From Scleromitrula shiraiana (Eukaryota > Ascomycota > Leotiomycetes > Helotiales > Sclerotiniaceae): a DNA stretch of 64,000 nt. Where the stretch lies: assembly GCA_028455995.1 (NCBI GenBank), contig JABELC010000010.1, positions 124,001-188,000 on the forward strand, given 5' to 3'. Within the stretch, counting starts at the first letter, position 1, and each line of letters starts with the position of its first letter. The notes beneath the pieces were generated by a model. The model worked only from the letters and a program-made list of their open reading frames with translations. It was not told the origin of the DNA and did not search any database. Positions 1 through 14,700 of the stretch are shown in pieces. Position numbers and translations under genes: made by a program.

Positions 1-224
1 AGGCAAAATACCTTAAGAAAAGAGAGCTCGAAGATAAGGAAATGATGCAGCAGAAAGAATTGCTCGACGAGCAAGATGGGATTGCTCGGGACGCTACTTG
101 GGACGGGTTGATTTCGGAGCTAGAGAGAAGAGAAGCAAGCGTGAAGGCTTCGAGAGAGCAAGTGATGAGTGACCCGCGTTATTTGAAAGCATCAAGCAAG
201 TCCAAAGGGACGTCAGAAACGTAG
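1..224 (+). CDS. 3' end of an unidentified protein-coding gene (partial)
   Basis: An open frame enters from the left edge (first full codon at base 3) and runs to TAG at 222-224, giving the last 73 residues of a protein. They are strongly charged and look helical (runs of Lys, Glu, Arg, e.g. KYLKKRELEDKEMM), ending in a Ser/Lys-rich tail. This suggests a coiled-coil or flexible C-terminus of an intracellular protein. The codon use is ordinary for the GC-normal parts of this window. I do not recognise the family, and the N-terminal domains that would identify it lie outside the window. The ATG at 42 is internal, since the frame is open upstream of it. Confidence 0.6.
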   Translation, partial: AKYLKKRELEDKEMMQQKELLDEQDGIARDATWDGLISELERREASVKASREQVMSDPRYLKASSKSKGTSET

Positions 225-1045
225 GGTTGGAGATTTCGTCGATGTTCATGTTTGAGGGTATGGTGAAGGTCCTGGTGGTTGCTTTGGGCAGAGAAATTCG
301 TTCTGGTGTAGGCCTGCCTCCAGAAACCTAATACACGACAACAAGATTTCTTTAAAGATGGAAATCCATGTTTGGGATTTGTTCTGGGAAATGGAATGGG
401 AAAGGGAGATTTAGTGTTTCATATTTAATATTTAATTTGTAATAAGAAAGATTCCGGAAAATAAACATTTTACCTTAAAATTGATCTCTACGTGTATGTA
501 CGCATTGACTGGCTAGCGTTTTGGTATAAAATATATGTGCAACACCAGTCAGTTAAGCCATACATGAAGAGATTTATGCATGCTTGAAATAATAATGAAG
601 TCTTCCTGATGTGTAACTTTAGTTGCTGGGAGGTGCCAGTGCAAATCATTGTCCGATGTCCGATTTCTCTCTCTACATCATCCTCTTCTTTTCTGCTGTC
701 GCAGTATTTGGAACTTGAGGCTATGTGAATGGGGGCGTTAGGATCAGCCTTATTTTTATGTTAACTGTTTATGTGATTTTCAAGACGAGATGAAAATGAG
801 GTTGTGACCGGAGATTGCACTTTGATCATGAATATAAGGCAAGGATACATCTTTCGATTGTATATTTATTAAAAATTATATTTTTATACGGTTCTACCAA
901 ATGGGTATCATATCGCATCGTAACACATCTATCTCTAGAATATAGACTTCTCTTTATCCTACAATGGCCACGGATATTTCTCTATTGTTCCCATTGCTTC
1001 TCAAACTTCATATCGTTGTAGCCCCCCCCTCGGCATTTATGTCAT
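225..1045. other. intergenic, convergent gene ends
   Basis: About 820 bases between two genes whose stop codons face each other. Contains AT-rich stretches suited to 3' UTRs and a C8 run at 1022-1029. The 68-residue frame at 815-1021 has no recognisable features. No gene seen. Confidence 0.5.
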
Positions 1046-2067
1046 CTAAATAGCGAACAGTGTATAAACAACTCCAACAACGAAAGCAAATCTCGTAGGA
1101 ACTCCAAACTTCTCTACCCCAGAGCTTTTATCTGCACTTGCAGTTGAGCTTGCTTGACCTGCCGATTCCGTTGCGTTCACCAATCGCGTAACGTATGCCG
1201 AAAGCCCATTGGCCACTGCCGAAGTTCCAGTTGCGTCAGTTGAATTGGTGATAGTGCTTGCTGAAGATGCTGTCGTTGCTGTTGCTGTGGAGCTAGCACT
1301 ACTCGTAGTAACAGCCAGACCGCAATTTTGGAGCCTCTTCCAACCATCGGCGTATTCATCGGCCCACCAATCTCCCTTAGACACCAACCAATAATAATTG
1401 AATTCATAAGCCGATGCTGCATCATCGTGTGCTGATTGGTATGTCTGGGCTGTACAGGTGTTATTGCAGGGAAACGAACTGGCTGGGCTGTTGTCATCGT
1501 TGGTTAGGGAACAGTAGTTTCCGTCGCTGTTTGGTTGGTCACATGGTCAGTTAATTCATTATGGGGTTATTTGTGCATAATGTTGAGTTACAACCATATT
1601 CATGGCCATATCAGTTGGTAGACATACTCATCCTTAGCACAATCTGCCTTATAAACCCATTGGAAAACCTGTCCAACTAATTCCACCGGAACCAGTGCCT
1701 CACTAGGAGTCCCCCCTACATATTCCTGAGCGTGATCGCCATCAGCGGTACAAGCAGCCTTTACACCTTTAACCCAAGAATCCAATGAATCAGAACAGGT
1801 TTTCGTACAAGTGTTGTCAAAATCGGTAGCAGTAGGATCGAAAGCCGGTCGCATGGAAGCTACGAGTCCAAGGAGGGTGGAGTCGCAGTCAATGAGCGCA
1901 TTGTAGGCGGTTTTACAAGAGGTAGAAGTGGTGTTGGCGAGATCTTTGGATGTGTAATCCCAATCCGGACCAGAATCATTGAGAGAGAAAGAGGCGGTAG
2001 TTAAGGTGGTGAGTGAGGATAGGGCGAGGAGGAAGATGGGTGAAAGTGGGGTGGATGAAGATTTCAT
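1046..2067 (-). CDS. secreted Cys-rich, Ser/Thr-rich protein, probably GPI-anchored
   Basis: Two exons: 2067-1628 and 1526-1046, joined across a 101-base intron (GTATGT donor, CTGAC branch region, CAG acceptor), 306 residues. The start is followed by a clear signal peptide (hydrophobic stretch about residues 8-25, ending in TTA-S). The mature part has paired cysteines (SCKTAY.. IDC, TCTKTC, CNNTC), which suggests disulphides, and aromatic motifs such as FNYYWLV and WWADEYADGW. Residues about 225-285 are a Ser/Thr/Ala-rich low-complexity stalk, and the C-terminus is a hydrophobic tail (FAFVVGVVYTLFAI) as in GPI-attachment signals. It resembles conserved, uncharacterised secreted proteins of Pezizomycotina. 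Cell-wall or cell-surface location is inference; no catalytic motif is visible. Intron placement is strongly supported because both frames stop soon after the splice sites. Confidence 0.8.
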
Positions 2068-2542
2068 TTTGATATTAGGAGTGGTTTAAGGAGTTATTGT
2101 ATTAATTGGTAAAGTAAAGAACGACAAGACTGTAGTATCTAGAGAGTGAAAGGTGCAACGAATGACCAAGGTTTTGAAGGAAAGGAAGGAGATATAAGTG
2201 AGAAGAAGACTTCTTTCTTTTTTTGGTGAAGGAAATTTGCTGAAGATATACCCTGAGTCTTGGCAATGCCGTGCCCCTTAATAATCCACACTACGCAGAA
2301 CTTACCGTAATTGTAGCTGATGCCTAATCAGGTAACTAGCATGCAATGGCATTGACCATATCGATGATCAAGAATTTGAAGGTCAAAAACATAGAACATA
2401 TCTCGCTCGTTACGGTGTTCGAACATTACGAGTTCATGTGCTCAAGAACCTTTTTAAACTTTGACTCAAGGTCGGATCGGATGAATGATGTTCCGATACT
2501 GTAGAGATAAAATCATTGGCACGAAAAGTCCAGGATACCAAC
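2068..2542. other. upstream region of the secreted-protein gene, up to the transposon edge
   Basis: About 475 bases between the ATG at 2067 (minus strand) and the first base of the transposon block at 2543. GC-normal, presumably the promoter of the minus-strand gene. No other gene or clear site seen. Confidence 0.5.
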
Positions 2543-2858
2543 CCCTACGGTATCACTTATTCAGGGAGCCAACCTGAATAGAATTCAATGAGTTCTTTGA
2601 ATGAATTTTAAGAAATCGGTTATTTTAATACTTAGATATATTAAAAATTTAAATATTAATATATTAAATTTATAATTAATTAAAAATTAAATTTTATATA
2701 ATATAAATTAATCTTTAAATTTAAAGATTAATTTCAAATAAACTTCAAATAAATTTCGATTAGAATTGATTGATTTAAAGTTATATTAAAATAACTTTAT
2801 TATTAATTTTAAATTATAAAGTTATTATTCAATTTAGATTTTTATTAATTAAAGATTT

Positions 2859-3020
2859 TATGGTTTTACTTCAGTTAAATCGTACAATTATGGTACTATG
2901 GTTTGTATTTGATATTCTTATTATTGATGATCTATCTATAGTATAGATTGTCAAATTGTATATATGTATAACTATAATCACATACTTATCATGTATTACT
3001 TTGTAATCTATATCTCAACA
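2859..3020 (-). repeat. 3' LTR of the minus-strand copia (block 1)
   Basis: 162 bases, 3' LTR of the element 16144-2859. Flanked outside by GATTT. Aligns over its whole length with the five other LTR copies in the window. Confidence 0.85.
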
Positions 3021-5175
3021 TTAGCATTATTTGAAAAAAAAAGAAAGTTAAGCTAAATTTATTATATATTATAATATTATTTTTCTTTATCTTTTTATAA
3101 AATAGATCAAAAAGTTGAAATGTATATAAATAATATAATTAATAAAAAAAAATCAATATAATAAAGAAAATATACATAAAATCGTAATCATCGTTGTTTT
3201 AATAAACATTGTTTTTAAAAGGGTTATTTTTGAATCGGAATAATAATATCCCAATGATTTTGATAAATATCGTTTTTGTACATCGTTTTTATACACATTA
3301 TTATTCTCTATATCTTTTCTGTATTAGCTTCTTATGCCCTTATATCTTTTATATTAATTCTTTATATTATTACATCTTTCATATCCTTCTTATCGTAATA
3401 TATTAATATACTATATAAACTAATCTATAATAAATATTGTTTTAAACAATCATAATTTACTCTATCAAATAAATAAAATAATTCATTCACATTCAATCTA
3501 TTTCTTCACATCGATATTAACCTTATTAATATCAATAAAGTTTTTAAAAATAATATAGAACTTTGATTTCATTATTACATCAATAAAATTTGTATTGCCA
3601 ACAATCTATTTAATCTTTATAATTTCTTTACATTCATATAACTAACAAATAAAAACCAAATTGATCATTAAACATTTTTCTTAAAAAATATTAAATCTAA
3701 CTAAACATTCATAAAAGAATTTTAAATCAATACAAATTATAAAAAATATAAAACCAATCATAATCTTCTTATTAATTAATCGATTCATAATTTCATTAAT
3801 ATTAAACTTAATCATAACAACAATATTAAATCCATATTTCATTTCATACAGTTCTAAAACAAAAATACTTTATATAACTTGTTTACATTTAATAAAAAAC
3901 TAATAAATAATATTTACATTATTATCTTTATCAACAAATATTATAATAAAACCAATTTAAAAAAAAAATCAACATTATTTACAAAACTTATATCAATAAA
4001 ATAAATCATTTATAATAATTCTATTTTAAAAAAAACAAATATAAAATCACAATTAAAATTATCAATCTATTATTAAATATATTTATTAAAAATATTTATA
4101 TCATTTTTAATTAAATTAATAATTTAAACTATATATAATAAATCAAATAATATTTTTGATTAACAAATATTTATAATATATACACTATAAACTTATTAAA
4201 TAATATATTATTTTTTTAAAAAAACATTTTTTTTGATTTTTATATATAATTTAAAATTAATAAAAAAATAGTTTATAAAGTAAAATTTGTTATATTATTA
4301 TTTTTAAATAAATATAATTATATTATTTTTATTGATATAAATTAAAGTGCTATTAAATTCAAAAAAAAAATCAATTATCAATTGCTCTTATATTTTCAAA
4401 AAATAATCTTTTTTTTTGATTTGAACTTTTTTTTTATCTATGAATTTTTTATTGGCAAAAATAAAAATATTATTAATTTGTAATCTAATTATATTTAATT
4501 TTTTATTTTTATTAATATAAAATAAATAGTTATTAGATAAAAAAAAGATTATTTTAAAAGTTTTTATATAATAATTATAATATACAAAATATTAATAGTT
4601 TTCTGATTTTATAATATTATAAAATAAATATATAATTTTAAGGATTATATTTAGTTTAAAATTTGTTTTTGATAAAAGTTTGATATAAAATATATGAATT
4701 AAAGATGTTTTTAATTGAATATATATTTATAATATATTATAAAGATATAGTTGAATATATTAATATATATTTTATGAAGTTATAAAACAAAGTATAGTTT
4801 TATAATTAATATATTAAATAATAAAGAATTTTATTAAAATTGTTTTTTTATTTTTATTATTATAACTTTAAATTATTAATTTAAACTTTTTAAATACTTT
4901 TGATATGCCTTTGTTTTTGATAAAGTCAATGAATTTATTGTGGAAAATTTGGGTGTTTTCTAGTATATTGTTTTTTTTAATAATTTTAAATATACTTTTC
5001 TTTAATAAATCATTTATTTCTTTTTTGCAAAATAAGCGAAATTGATTTGTAATTGATAAAAAGTTTATAATGATATATATATTAAAGATATTTTTAGCGA
5101 TATAATTATTATTATTATTATTATTAAAGTATATTTGATTATATTTTAAAGTTTGTTTTTGATAAAAAATCTTGA

Positions 5176-5334
5176 TATTGGGATATAGATCATAAGATAA
5201 CATATAACAAGCACATAACTACAATCATATATATATACGACTTGATAATTTATACTATAAATAGATCAATAATAAAAATATCAAATATAAATTATAGTAT
5301 TATAATTATACAATTTAATCGAAATAAAACTATA
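5176..5334 (+). repeat. 5' LTR of the nested plus-strand copia
   Basis: 159 bases, starts TATTGGG (a RIP-altered TGTTGGG) and ends ACTATA. Strongly AT-shifted relative to its partner at 11627-11785. Confidence 0.88.
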
Positions 5335-8300
5335 TTGATTAATACTATATAGATTAGATATTACAAACATCAAAGCAATATTATAATAATAAAAATATTT
5401 TTAAAAAGATTAAAATTGAATTTGAAATATCAATAAAATATTTTGATCAAGAATAATATACAATGTTAAAATAAAATATATAAATATCAAAACGATATTA
5501 CAAGTTTTTGCATTTATCATATATATTTTCAGCTTAGCTTTTTTAATTTAACTTTTTAAAACTTTAATTTTTCAATTTTTATTTTTTTAAGATTTTTACA
5601 ATATCCTTATATTTTTAAAAACTTTTAACAATGATGAGATTCTTTTTATTATTTCTTTAATCATTTTTTTTTTATTTTTCTTTTTTACTCTATTTTATAT
5701 ATTCATTATTTTTGGATTTATGAAGATTATATTAAAAAATTCTGATTTTCATTTAAAGATATTATTGTTTTTAAACTAATAAAAGCTATAAGAATTTAGG
5801 AATATCTTTTAAAAATAAATAATAAATAAACTTTTATTATTTTATAATAATCCACTTTTTTCCTTTTTTCCTCCCCCCCAACCCCCTTTATATAATAACA
5901 AAGAATTTATTTTTTTTATTAAAATATGATACTCTTTTTTAATTATTTATATAAATACCTTTATTCAACTTTCTTTCTCGAATCAATATGATAAAAAGGA
6001 ACTTTTTTTTTTTAAATTATTTTTTTTTAGATTAAGATTTTAAAGAATATAATGAGCTTTATAAATTATTTAAAGATAAATTTAATTTTAAAAATAATTT
6101 TAATAATAAAACTTTTTTATTATATATTCGATTTAAAATTTTAAAATATATTTATTATTATATTTTTGATAATGATATTTTATAAACATTTAAAAACAAT
6201 TTTATGAATTAGACTTTAAAATATTTCGTTATAATCTAAAAAAAAAACTTTTTTACATTATGATTTTTTAAATGATTTTTATAAAAATTTAATATTAATG
6301 TTTTTATTAATTTTGATGTTAGTATTAGTTTGATTTTTATATTTTTTTTAAGGCTTTATTTAAATAAACTTTAAAAAAAATAGATGCAATAACTTGTAAT
6401 ATATAATTTAATATATAATTAAATATCTTTATTATAATAATTAAAAAATTTAATAATTTAAAGAAGAAAAATAAAAGAAATTTTATTATTAATTCTATTT
6501 AAAAAAATAAAATTAAAGACAAAAGCAAAAAAAATAAAAAAGATAAATAAAAGAAAAAGAAATTATCTAATTTTAAAAAACTCGATCTTAAATCAATATT
6601 TATTAAAGAAAAAGATAGCAATAGCGATGATTCCGATTTTGATCTCGACTTTAATTTTGAGAATGATTTTTTTAATTATTTAGATTTTGAAGATTTTGAG
6701 ATTGATTTTATTTTATTTGATGTTAATAAATAGTTTGAAAGTTTTATAAAATGTTATATATCAAATAATAATAAATATAATGATTAAATAGATAATATTG
6801 AATATAAATCAATTATTTATAAAAATACTTATAAACAAATTGATTTATTTAAATAATATTGATATTTTAGTATTTTATTTATATTATATAAAAATATTTA
6901 AAAATATTATTATAATATTATTAAATATAAAAATTTAAATATTAATTAAAAAATAATTATTAAAAAATTCTAAAAGATATTTGAAAATAAAAAATAAAAG
7001 TATAATATATATAATAATTAATTTAAAATCATTTTTTGTATTATTATTATAAATAATTTATTAAAATCAATTAGATAATTATATAAAATTTTATTTAATA
7101 AAATATATATTATAAAATTTAAATTATTATTAAAAATATATAATAATTTTATTTATATAATAAAATTTTTTATAATTTATTAGAATCATTTTATATATTT
7201 TTAAAAATATTTAAATTTATTTAAAATATTTATTATTATAATTATAAAAATTTATATATTTATTATAATATAGAAAAATATAAAAAACAAATTTAAAAAT
7301 AAATTGTTTTTTAAAAAAAAAAATAATAATATAATCAAATAAAATTTTAATGATCAATAATTTTAAAAAAATAATTAAAATAATAACAATTTTTGATTTT
7401 AAAATAAAAATATATATTTTAATAATCAAATTCTTTGATTTAATAATAATTATTATAATTAGAAATAAAAAATATATTATATTTATAAAAAAAAAGGATA
7501 TTAATTAATCAAATATATTTTTAAAAAGCAAATCGCAATGAAAGAAGAATTTAATTAAAAAATAAAATTAAGATTTAGCTTTAATAACATATAAAATTTT
7601 AATAAAAATTACGATCAATATATTTAAAATAAATATAATAATAATAACGATTTCATTTATATAATTAAAGAAATTGAAGCATTTCAATTAAAATTATATT
7701 TTAATAATAATAATAATAATGATAATGTTGAAATATTTATTATTTTATATAATTTTTATATTATTATAAATAATAATTATAATAATTTTGTTATAGAATT
7801 TAATAATCTAATTATTTTATATATTTATATTAACGAAATTAATTAAAAATTTAAGATTTATTTATAAATTAAATATTATAATGAATATAAATTTATTAAT
7901 ATAATAATTGATTTTGATATTATAAAATAATCAATTATTAATTATAAATAATTTTTAATATTATAAAAACTTATTTAAATCGATATAAAAATTTTAGATT
8001 TAATTATAAACTTTAAATTTAGCTTTAATAATACTTTCTTTATTAGAATTATTTTAATCATTAGCTCAATTGATATAATTAATATTTATATCGTTAATAT
8101 AAATATTTTATTTTTATTAAATCTTGTAAATATAAATTATACTTAAATCTTATTTAATAATATTAAAAATAAACTTTAATATATTAATAATAAAATATGG
8201 AAAACTATTAAACATTATAAATATATATTTATTAATTAATTAATTTTATTATAAAAGTTCTAATAATTTATTGTAGAATCATTAAATATAGATAAGGAAT

Positions 8301-11300
8301 ATTATTTATTTGAAATTGAATTATATTGTATTTATAAATGAATAGGATATTTTTTTATTAAGAAATTATATAATTTATTTAATTGTATTAATTATAAAAA
8401 TAAATTTAATTATAAGTAATTAAAATAATTTATAAAGTATTATAAAAAATATTAGTTTTATACTAATAAATCTAAAAAATTCAAATTCAAATTTTATAAT
8501 AATATTGAATTCAATTTTATTATTATAATTAATATAATATATATTAATAATAATTTTGTTTTTTATATTATTAATAAAATAATTTAGTTTAATATTGTAT
8601 ACTTTATTAAAGATTTATTAATTATAATAATATAGAATATATTTTACTTTATATAAATCAATATTTATAATGATTTTTTTGAGTTAATTGTTTATAATTA
8701 AGGAATTCATTTTATAAAAAAAAACTTTATTAATAATATTTATATAATTGCAATTAAAACTAAATATATATTTATTAAAATTTATTATTTTATTAAAATA
8801 ATTAAATATTATTATAAAGTAATTTAATAAATATATATAATTATTATTAAAAAATTCAAAAGCATTAAAGAAATCAATAAAAACATAAAATTATAAATGA
8901 TTATTAAAATTATTAATAATATTATTAGTTTAAATAGTTTTATTTTTATTTTATTAATATTTAATATATTTTTTTATTTAATATTTTTTGATTTTTTTAC
9001 TCTATTTATTTTATAGTATATTATTATAATTAATAAAGTAATAAATAAAATACAAAAAGAATATATTAAATAAATAATAATAAATATTTTATATTAATAT
9101 AATGGATTATTTATATTTTATTTGTATAATCTCGAATTTAGATCTTTAATTTTTATTTATTAAAAGAAAAGTATTTGGGATAGATTATATAAACTTATTA
9201 AAATAGAAGATTAAATATATATAATTAAAATAAATAATTTTAATAAAAAATTCAAAAGTATTTTAATAAAATTATATAAAAAAAAGTTTAAAATATTTGA
9301 TAAATTATTTAATAATATAATTGATTTTTTATTAGTAAAAAATCTTATTTTAAACTTAATTAATGATAAAGATTTTGATAGTTTAGAAATATTTTAGTTG
9401 AGAAAAAGCGTTTATATATTAAATAAAAAGTTTATTTTTAATTTAGTTTTTATTCTAATTCTATATTTAAAGTTAATGGTTAAAATTTTTTATTAAAAAT
9501 AAATTTTAGAATATAATTAAATATGTTTTGATAGTGATAATAATAATGATTATATTGTTAAAAACATTTTTAATATATATATTATTATGGATTTTTTATT
9601 GATTATAAATTAATTTTATTTATTTTATAAAAAAAAAATAAATGGTTTATTAAAGAAAGGTATATTTAAAGTTGTTAAAAAAAATGATATATTAAAAAAC
9701 ACCTAAATTTTTTGTAATAAATTCATTAACTCTATCAAAAATAAAGGTATATTAAAGATATTTAAGAAATCTAAATTGATAATTCAAAGTTATAATAATA
9801 AAAATAAAGAAACAATTTTAATAAAATTCCTTATTATTTAATATATCAATTATAAAACTATATTTTATTTTGTAGTTTTATAGAATATATATTGATATAT
9901 TTAATTATATTTTCATGATATATTATAAATATATATTTAATTAAAAATATTTTTAATTTATATATTTTATATCAAATCTTTATTAAAAACAAATTTTGAA
10001 TTAAATATGATTTTTAAGATTATATATCTACTTTATAGCATTATAAAATCAAAAAACTATTAATATTTTATATACTACGATCATCATATAAAAGCTTTTG
10101 AAATGATCTTTTCCTCATCTAACAACTATTTACTTTATATTAATAAAAATAAAAAATTAAATATGATTAAACTATAAATTAATAACATCTTTATTTTTAT
10201 TAATAAAAAATTCGCAAATAAAAAAAAAGTTTAAATTAAAAAAAAAAGTTATTTTTTAAAAACACAAAAATAATTAATAATTAACTCTCTCTTTGAATTT
10301 AATAATGCTTTAATTTATATCGATAAAAATAATATAATTATATTTATTTAAAAAAAACAATATAATAAATTTTATTTTATAAACTATTTCTTCGTTGATT
10401 TTAAATCATACATAAAAATTAAAAAAAATACCTTTTTAAAAAAATAATATATTGCTCAATAAACCCACAATATATATATCACAAACATTTATCAACCAAA
10501 AACATTATTTAATCTATTATATATAACCCAAATTATCAATTTAATTGAAAATGATATAAATATTTTTAACAAATATATTTAATAGTAAATTAACAATTTT
10601 AACCATAGTTTTATATTTATTCTTTTTAAAATAGAATCATTATAAATAATCTATTTTACTAATATAAATTTTGTAAATAACATTAATTTTTCTTTTTAAA
10701 TCGATTTTATTATAATATTTATTAATAAAGATAATAATGCAAATATTATCCATTAATCCTCTATTAAATACAAATAAATTATATAAAATGTTTTTGTTTT
10801 AAAATTATATGGAATGGGATATAAATTTGATATTATCACTATAATTAAATCTAATATCGATAAAATCATAAATTAATTAATTAATAAAAAAATTATAATC
10901 GATTTTATATTTTTCATAATCTATACTAATTCAAAATCATTTTATAAATACTTAATCAAATTCAATATTCTTCAAAAAAAACATTTAATAATTGATTTAG
11001 CCTTTATTTATTAATCATATAAATATAAAAAAATTATAAAAATTAAATAAATTGTTAATAATACAAACTTTACCAATATAATAACGAAATTGAAATCTTG
11101 CACTATTTTTAAAAACTTTATTAACATTAATAAAATCAATATCAATACAAAGAAATAGATTAAATATAAATAAATCATTTTATTTACTTGATAAAATAAA
11201 TCATAATCGCTCAAATCAACATTTATTATAGATTAACTTATATAATATATTAATATATTACAATAAAAAAAATACAATAAAAAAAATACAATAAAAAAGA

Positions 11301-11626
11301 TATAATAATATAAAGAATTAATATAAAAAATATAAAAATATAAAAAACTAATATAAAAAAAATATAAAAAATAATGATATTTATCAAAATTACCAAAATA
11401 TCATTATTCTAATTTAAAAATAATCTTTTTAAAAATAATACCTATCAAAATAATAATAATTATAATTTTATATATATTTTTTTTTATTATATTGATTTTC
11501 TTTATTAATTATATTATTTATATGCATTTTAACTTTTTGATCTATTTTCATAAAAAAATAAAGAAGAATAATATTATAATATATAATAAGTTTAGCTTAA
11601 CTTTTTTTCTTTTTAAATAATGCCAA

Positions 11627-11785
11627 TATTAAAATATAGATTATAAAGTAACACATGACAAGCACATAACCACAATCGTACATATATACGACTTAACAAT
11701 CTATACCATAGATAGATCAATAACAAGAATATCAAACACAAACTACAGTACCATAATCGTACGACTTAACCGAAGTAAAATCACA
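11627..11785 (+). repeat. 3' LTR of the nested plus-strand copia
   Basis: 159 bases ending AAATCACA and followed by the duplication CTTGA. One of the best-preserved copia LTRs here by eye: CpG and CpA sites such as CGTACGACTTAACCG survive. Confidence 0.88.
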
Positions 11786-14700
11786 CTTGATTATTAATTT
11801 TAAGTACAAAATTAAAATAAAAACTAAATTAAAAATAAATTTTTTGTTTAATATACAAACGCTTCTTTTTGATTAAAATATTTTTGAGTTATTAAAATTT
11901 TTATTATTAATTAAATCTAAAATAAAATTTTTTATTAATAAAGAATTGGATATATTGTTAGATAATTTATTAAATATTTCGAGCTTTTTTTTATATAGTT
12001 TTATTAAAATGTTTCTAAATTTTTTATTAAAATTATTTATTTTGATTATATATATTTGATCTTTTATTTTGATGAGTTTATATAGTCTATTTTAAATGTC
12101 TTTTTTTTGATAAATGAAAATTAAAGATTTAAGTTTGAAATCATATAAATAAAATATAAATAGTTTATTATATTGATATAAAGCATTTATTATTATATAT
12201 TTAATATATTTTTTTTATACTTTATCCATTACTTTATTGATTATAGTAGTATATTATAAAATAAATAAAATAAAGAAATCAAAAAATATTAAACAAGAAA
12301 ATACGCTAAATATTAATAAAGTAAAGATAAAATCATTTGAACTAATAATATTATTAATAATTTTAATAATTATTTATAATTTTATATCTTTATTGATTTC
12401 TTTAATATCTTCGAATTCTTCAATAATGATTATATATACTTATTAGATTATTTTATAATAATATTCGATTATTCCAATAAAATAATAGATTTTAATAAAT
12501 ATATATTTAGTTTTAATTACAATTATATAAACATTATTAATAAAGTCTTTTTCTATAAAATGGATTTTTTAATCATAAACAATTAATTTAAGAAAGCTAT
12601 TGTAAACGTTGATTTATATAAAGTAAAATGTATTTTATACTATTATTATTAATAAATCCTTAATAAAGCATATAACGTTAAATCAAATTACTTTATTAAT
12701 AATATAAAAAATAAGATTATTATTAATATATATTATATTAATCATAATAATAAAATTGAATTTGATATTATTATAAAACTTGAACTTAAATTTTTTGGAT
12801 TTATCGGTATAGAATTAATATTCCTTATAATATTTTATAAATTGTTTTAATTATTTATAATTAAATTTATTTTTATAATCAATATGATTAAATAAATTAT
12901 ACAATTTTTTAACAAAGAAATATTTTATTTATTTATAAATATAATATAATTCAATTTTAAATAAATAATATTCCTTATCTATATTTAATGATTTTATAAT
13001 AGATTACTAAAACTTTTATAATAAAATTAACTAATTAATAAATATATATCTATAATATTTGATAATTTTCTATATTTTACTATTAATATATTAAAATTTA
13101 TTTTTAATATTATTAAATAAAATTTAAATATAGTCTATATCTATAAAACTTAATAAAAATAAAATATTTACATTAACAATATAAATATCAATTATACTAA
13201 TTGAACTAATGATTAAAATAGTTTTAATAAAAAAAATATTATTAAAGCCGAATTTAAAGTTTATAATTAAATTTAAAATCTTTATATCAATTCGAATAAA
13301 TTTTTATAATATTAAACATTGTTTATAATTGATAATTAATCGTTTTGTAATATCAAAATCAATTATTATACTGATAAATTTATATTTATTATAATGTTTA
13401 ATCTATAAATAAATTTTAAATTTTTAACCAATTTTACCAATATAAATATATAAAATAATTAAATTATTAAATTTTATAATAAAATTATTATAATTATTAT
13501 CTATAATAATATAAAAACTATATAAAATAATAAATACTTTAACATTACTATTATTATTATTATTATTAAAATATAATTTTAATTAAAATATTTCAACTTT
13601 TTCAATTATATAAATAAAATCATTATTATTATCATATTTATTTTAAATATATTAATCATAATTTTTACTAAAACCTTATATATCATTAAAACTAAATCTC
13701 GATTTTATTCTTTAATTAAATTTTTTTTTTATAACAATTCACTTTTTAAAAATATATCTAATTAATCAATATCTTTCCTTTTTATAAATATAATATATTT
13801 TTTATTTTTGATTATAATAATTATTATTAAATTGAGGAATTTAATTATTAAAATATATATTTTTATTTTAAAATTAGAAATTATTATTATTTCAATTATT
13901 TTTTTAAAATTATTGATTATTAAAGTTTTATTCGATTATATTATTATCTTTTTTTTTAAAAAATAATTTATTTTTAAATTTATTTTTTATATTTTTTTAT
14001 ATTATAATAAATATATAAATCTTTATAACTATAATAATAAATATTTTAAATAAATCTAAATATCTTTAAAAATATATAAAATAGTTTTAATAAATTATAA
14101 AAAGTTTTATTATATAAATAAAATTATTATATATTTCTAATAATAATTTAAATTTTATAATATATATTTTATTAAATAAAATTTTATATAATTATTTAAT
14201 TAATTTTAATAAATTATTTGTAATAATAATATAGAAAATGATTTTAAACTAATTATTATATATATTATACTTTTATTCTTTGCCTTTAAATACCTTCTAA
14301 AATTCTTTAATAATTATTTTTTAATTAATATTTAAATTTCTATATTTAATAATATTATAATAATACTTTTAAATATCTTTATATAATATAAATAAAATAC
14401 TAAAATATCAATATTATTTAAATAAATCAATTTATTTATAATTATTCTTATAAATAATTGATTTATATTTAATATTATTTATTTAACTATTATATTTATT
14501 ATCATTTAATATATAATATTTTACAAAATTTTTAAACTATTTATTAATATTAAATAAAATAAAGTCAATTTCAAAATCTTCAAAATCTAAATAATCAAAA
14601 AAATCATTTTTAAAATCAAAATCGAAATCAAAATCAAAATTATTATTATTATTATCTTTTTTTTTAATAAACATTAATTCAAAATCAAGTTCCTTAAAAT

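Larger units (their letters stand above)
5176..11785 (+). mobile_element. Ty1/copia LTR retrotransposon, RIP-degraded, nested in the minus-strand copia
   Basis: LTRs of 159 bases at 5176-5334 and 11627-11785 with the 5-bp duplication CTTGA (5171-5175, 11786-11790). Plus-strand remnants appear in copia order: an acidic Asp/Phe-rich stretch near 6610-6730, an integrase-core-like stretch near 8680-8760 (ELIVYN, stop, GIHFIKKNFINN), then the RT start near 9716-9793 (NKFINSIKNKGILKIFKK). All frames are broken by many TAA/TAG codons. The empty insertion site is preserved in the copia of copy D near 50058-50080, which proves the insertion. The two LTRs differ by transitions only as far as I can align them, and the 3' LTR keeps more G+C than the 5' one. 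Not functional. Confidence 0.9.

Noticed and set aside
1177..1497. Minus-strand frame overlapping the second exon of the secreted protein
   Set aside because: Shadow frame; the spliced reading gives a coherent Cys-rich, GPI-type protein.
4868..5203. 111-residue minus-strand frame in the AT-rich block
   Set aside because: It is a RIP-degraded fragment of the minus-strand copia reverse transcriptase and runs to the edge of the nested insertion; not a gene of its own.
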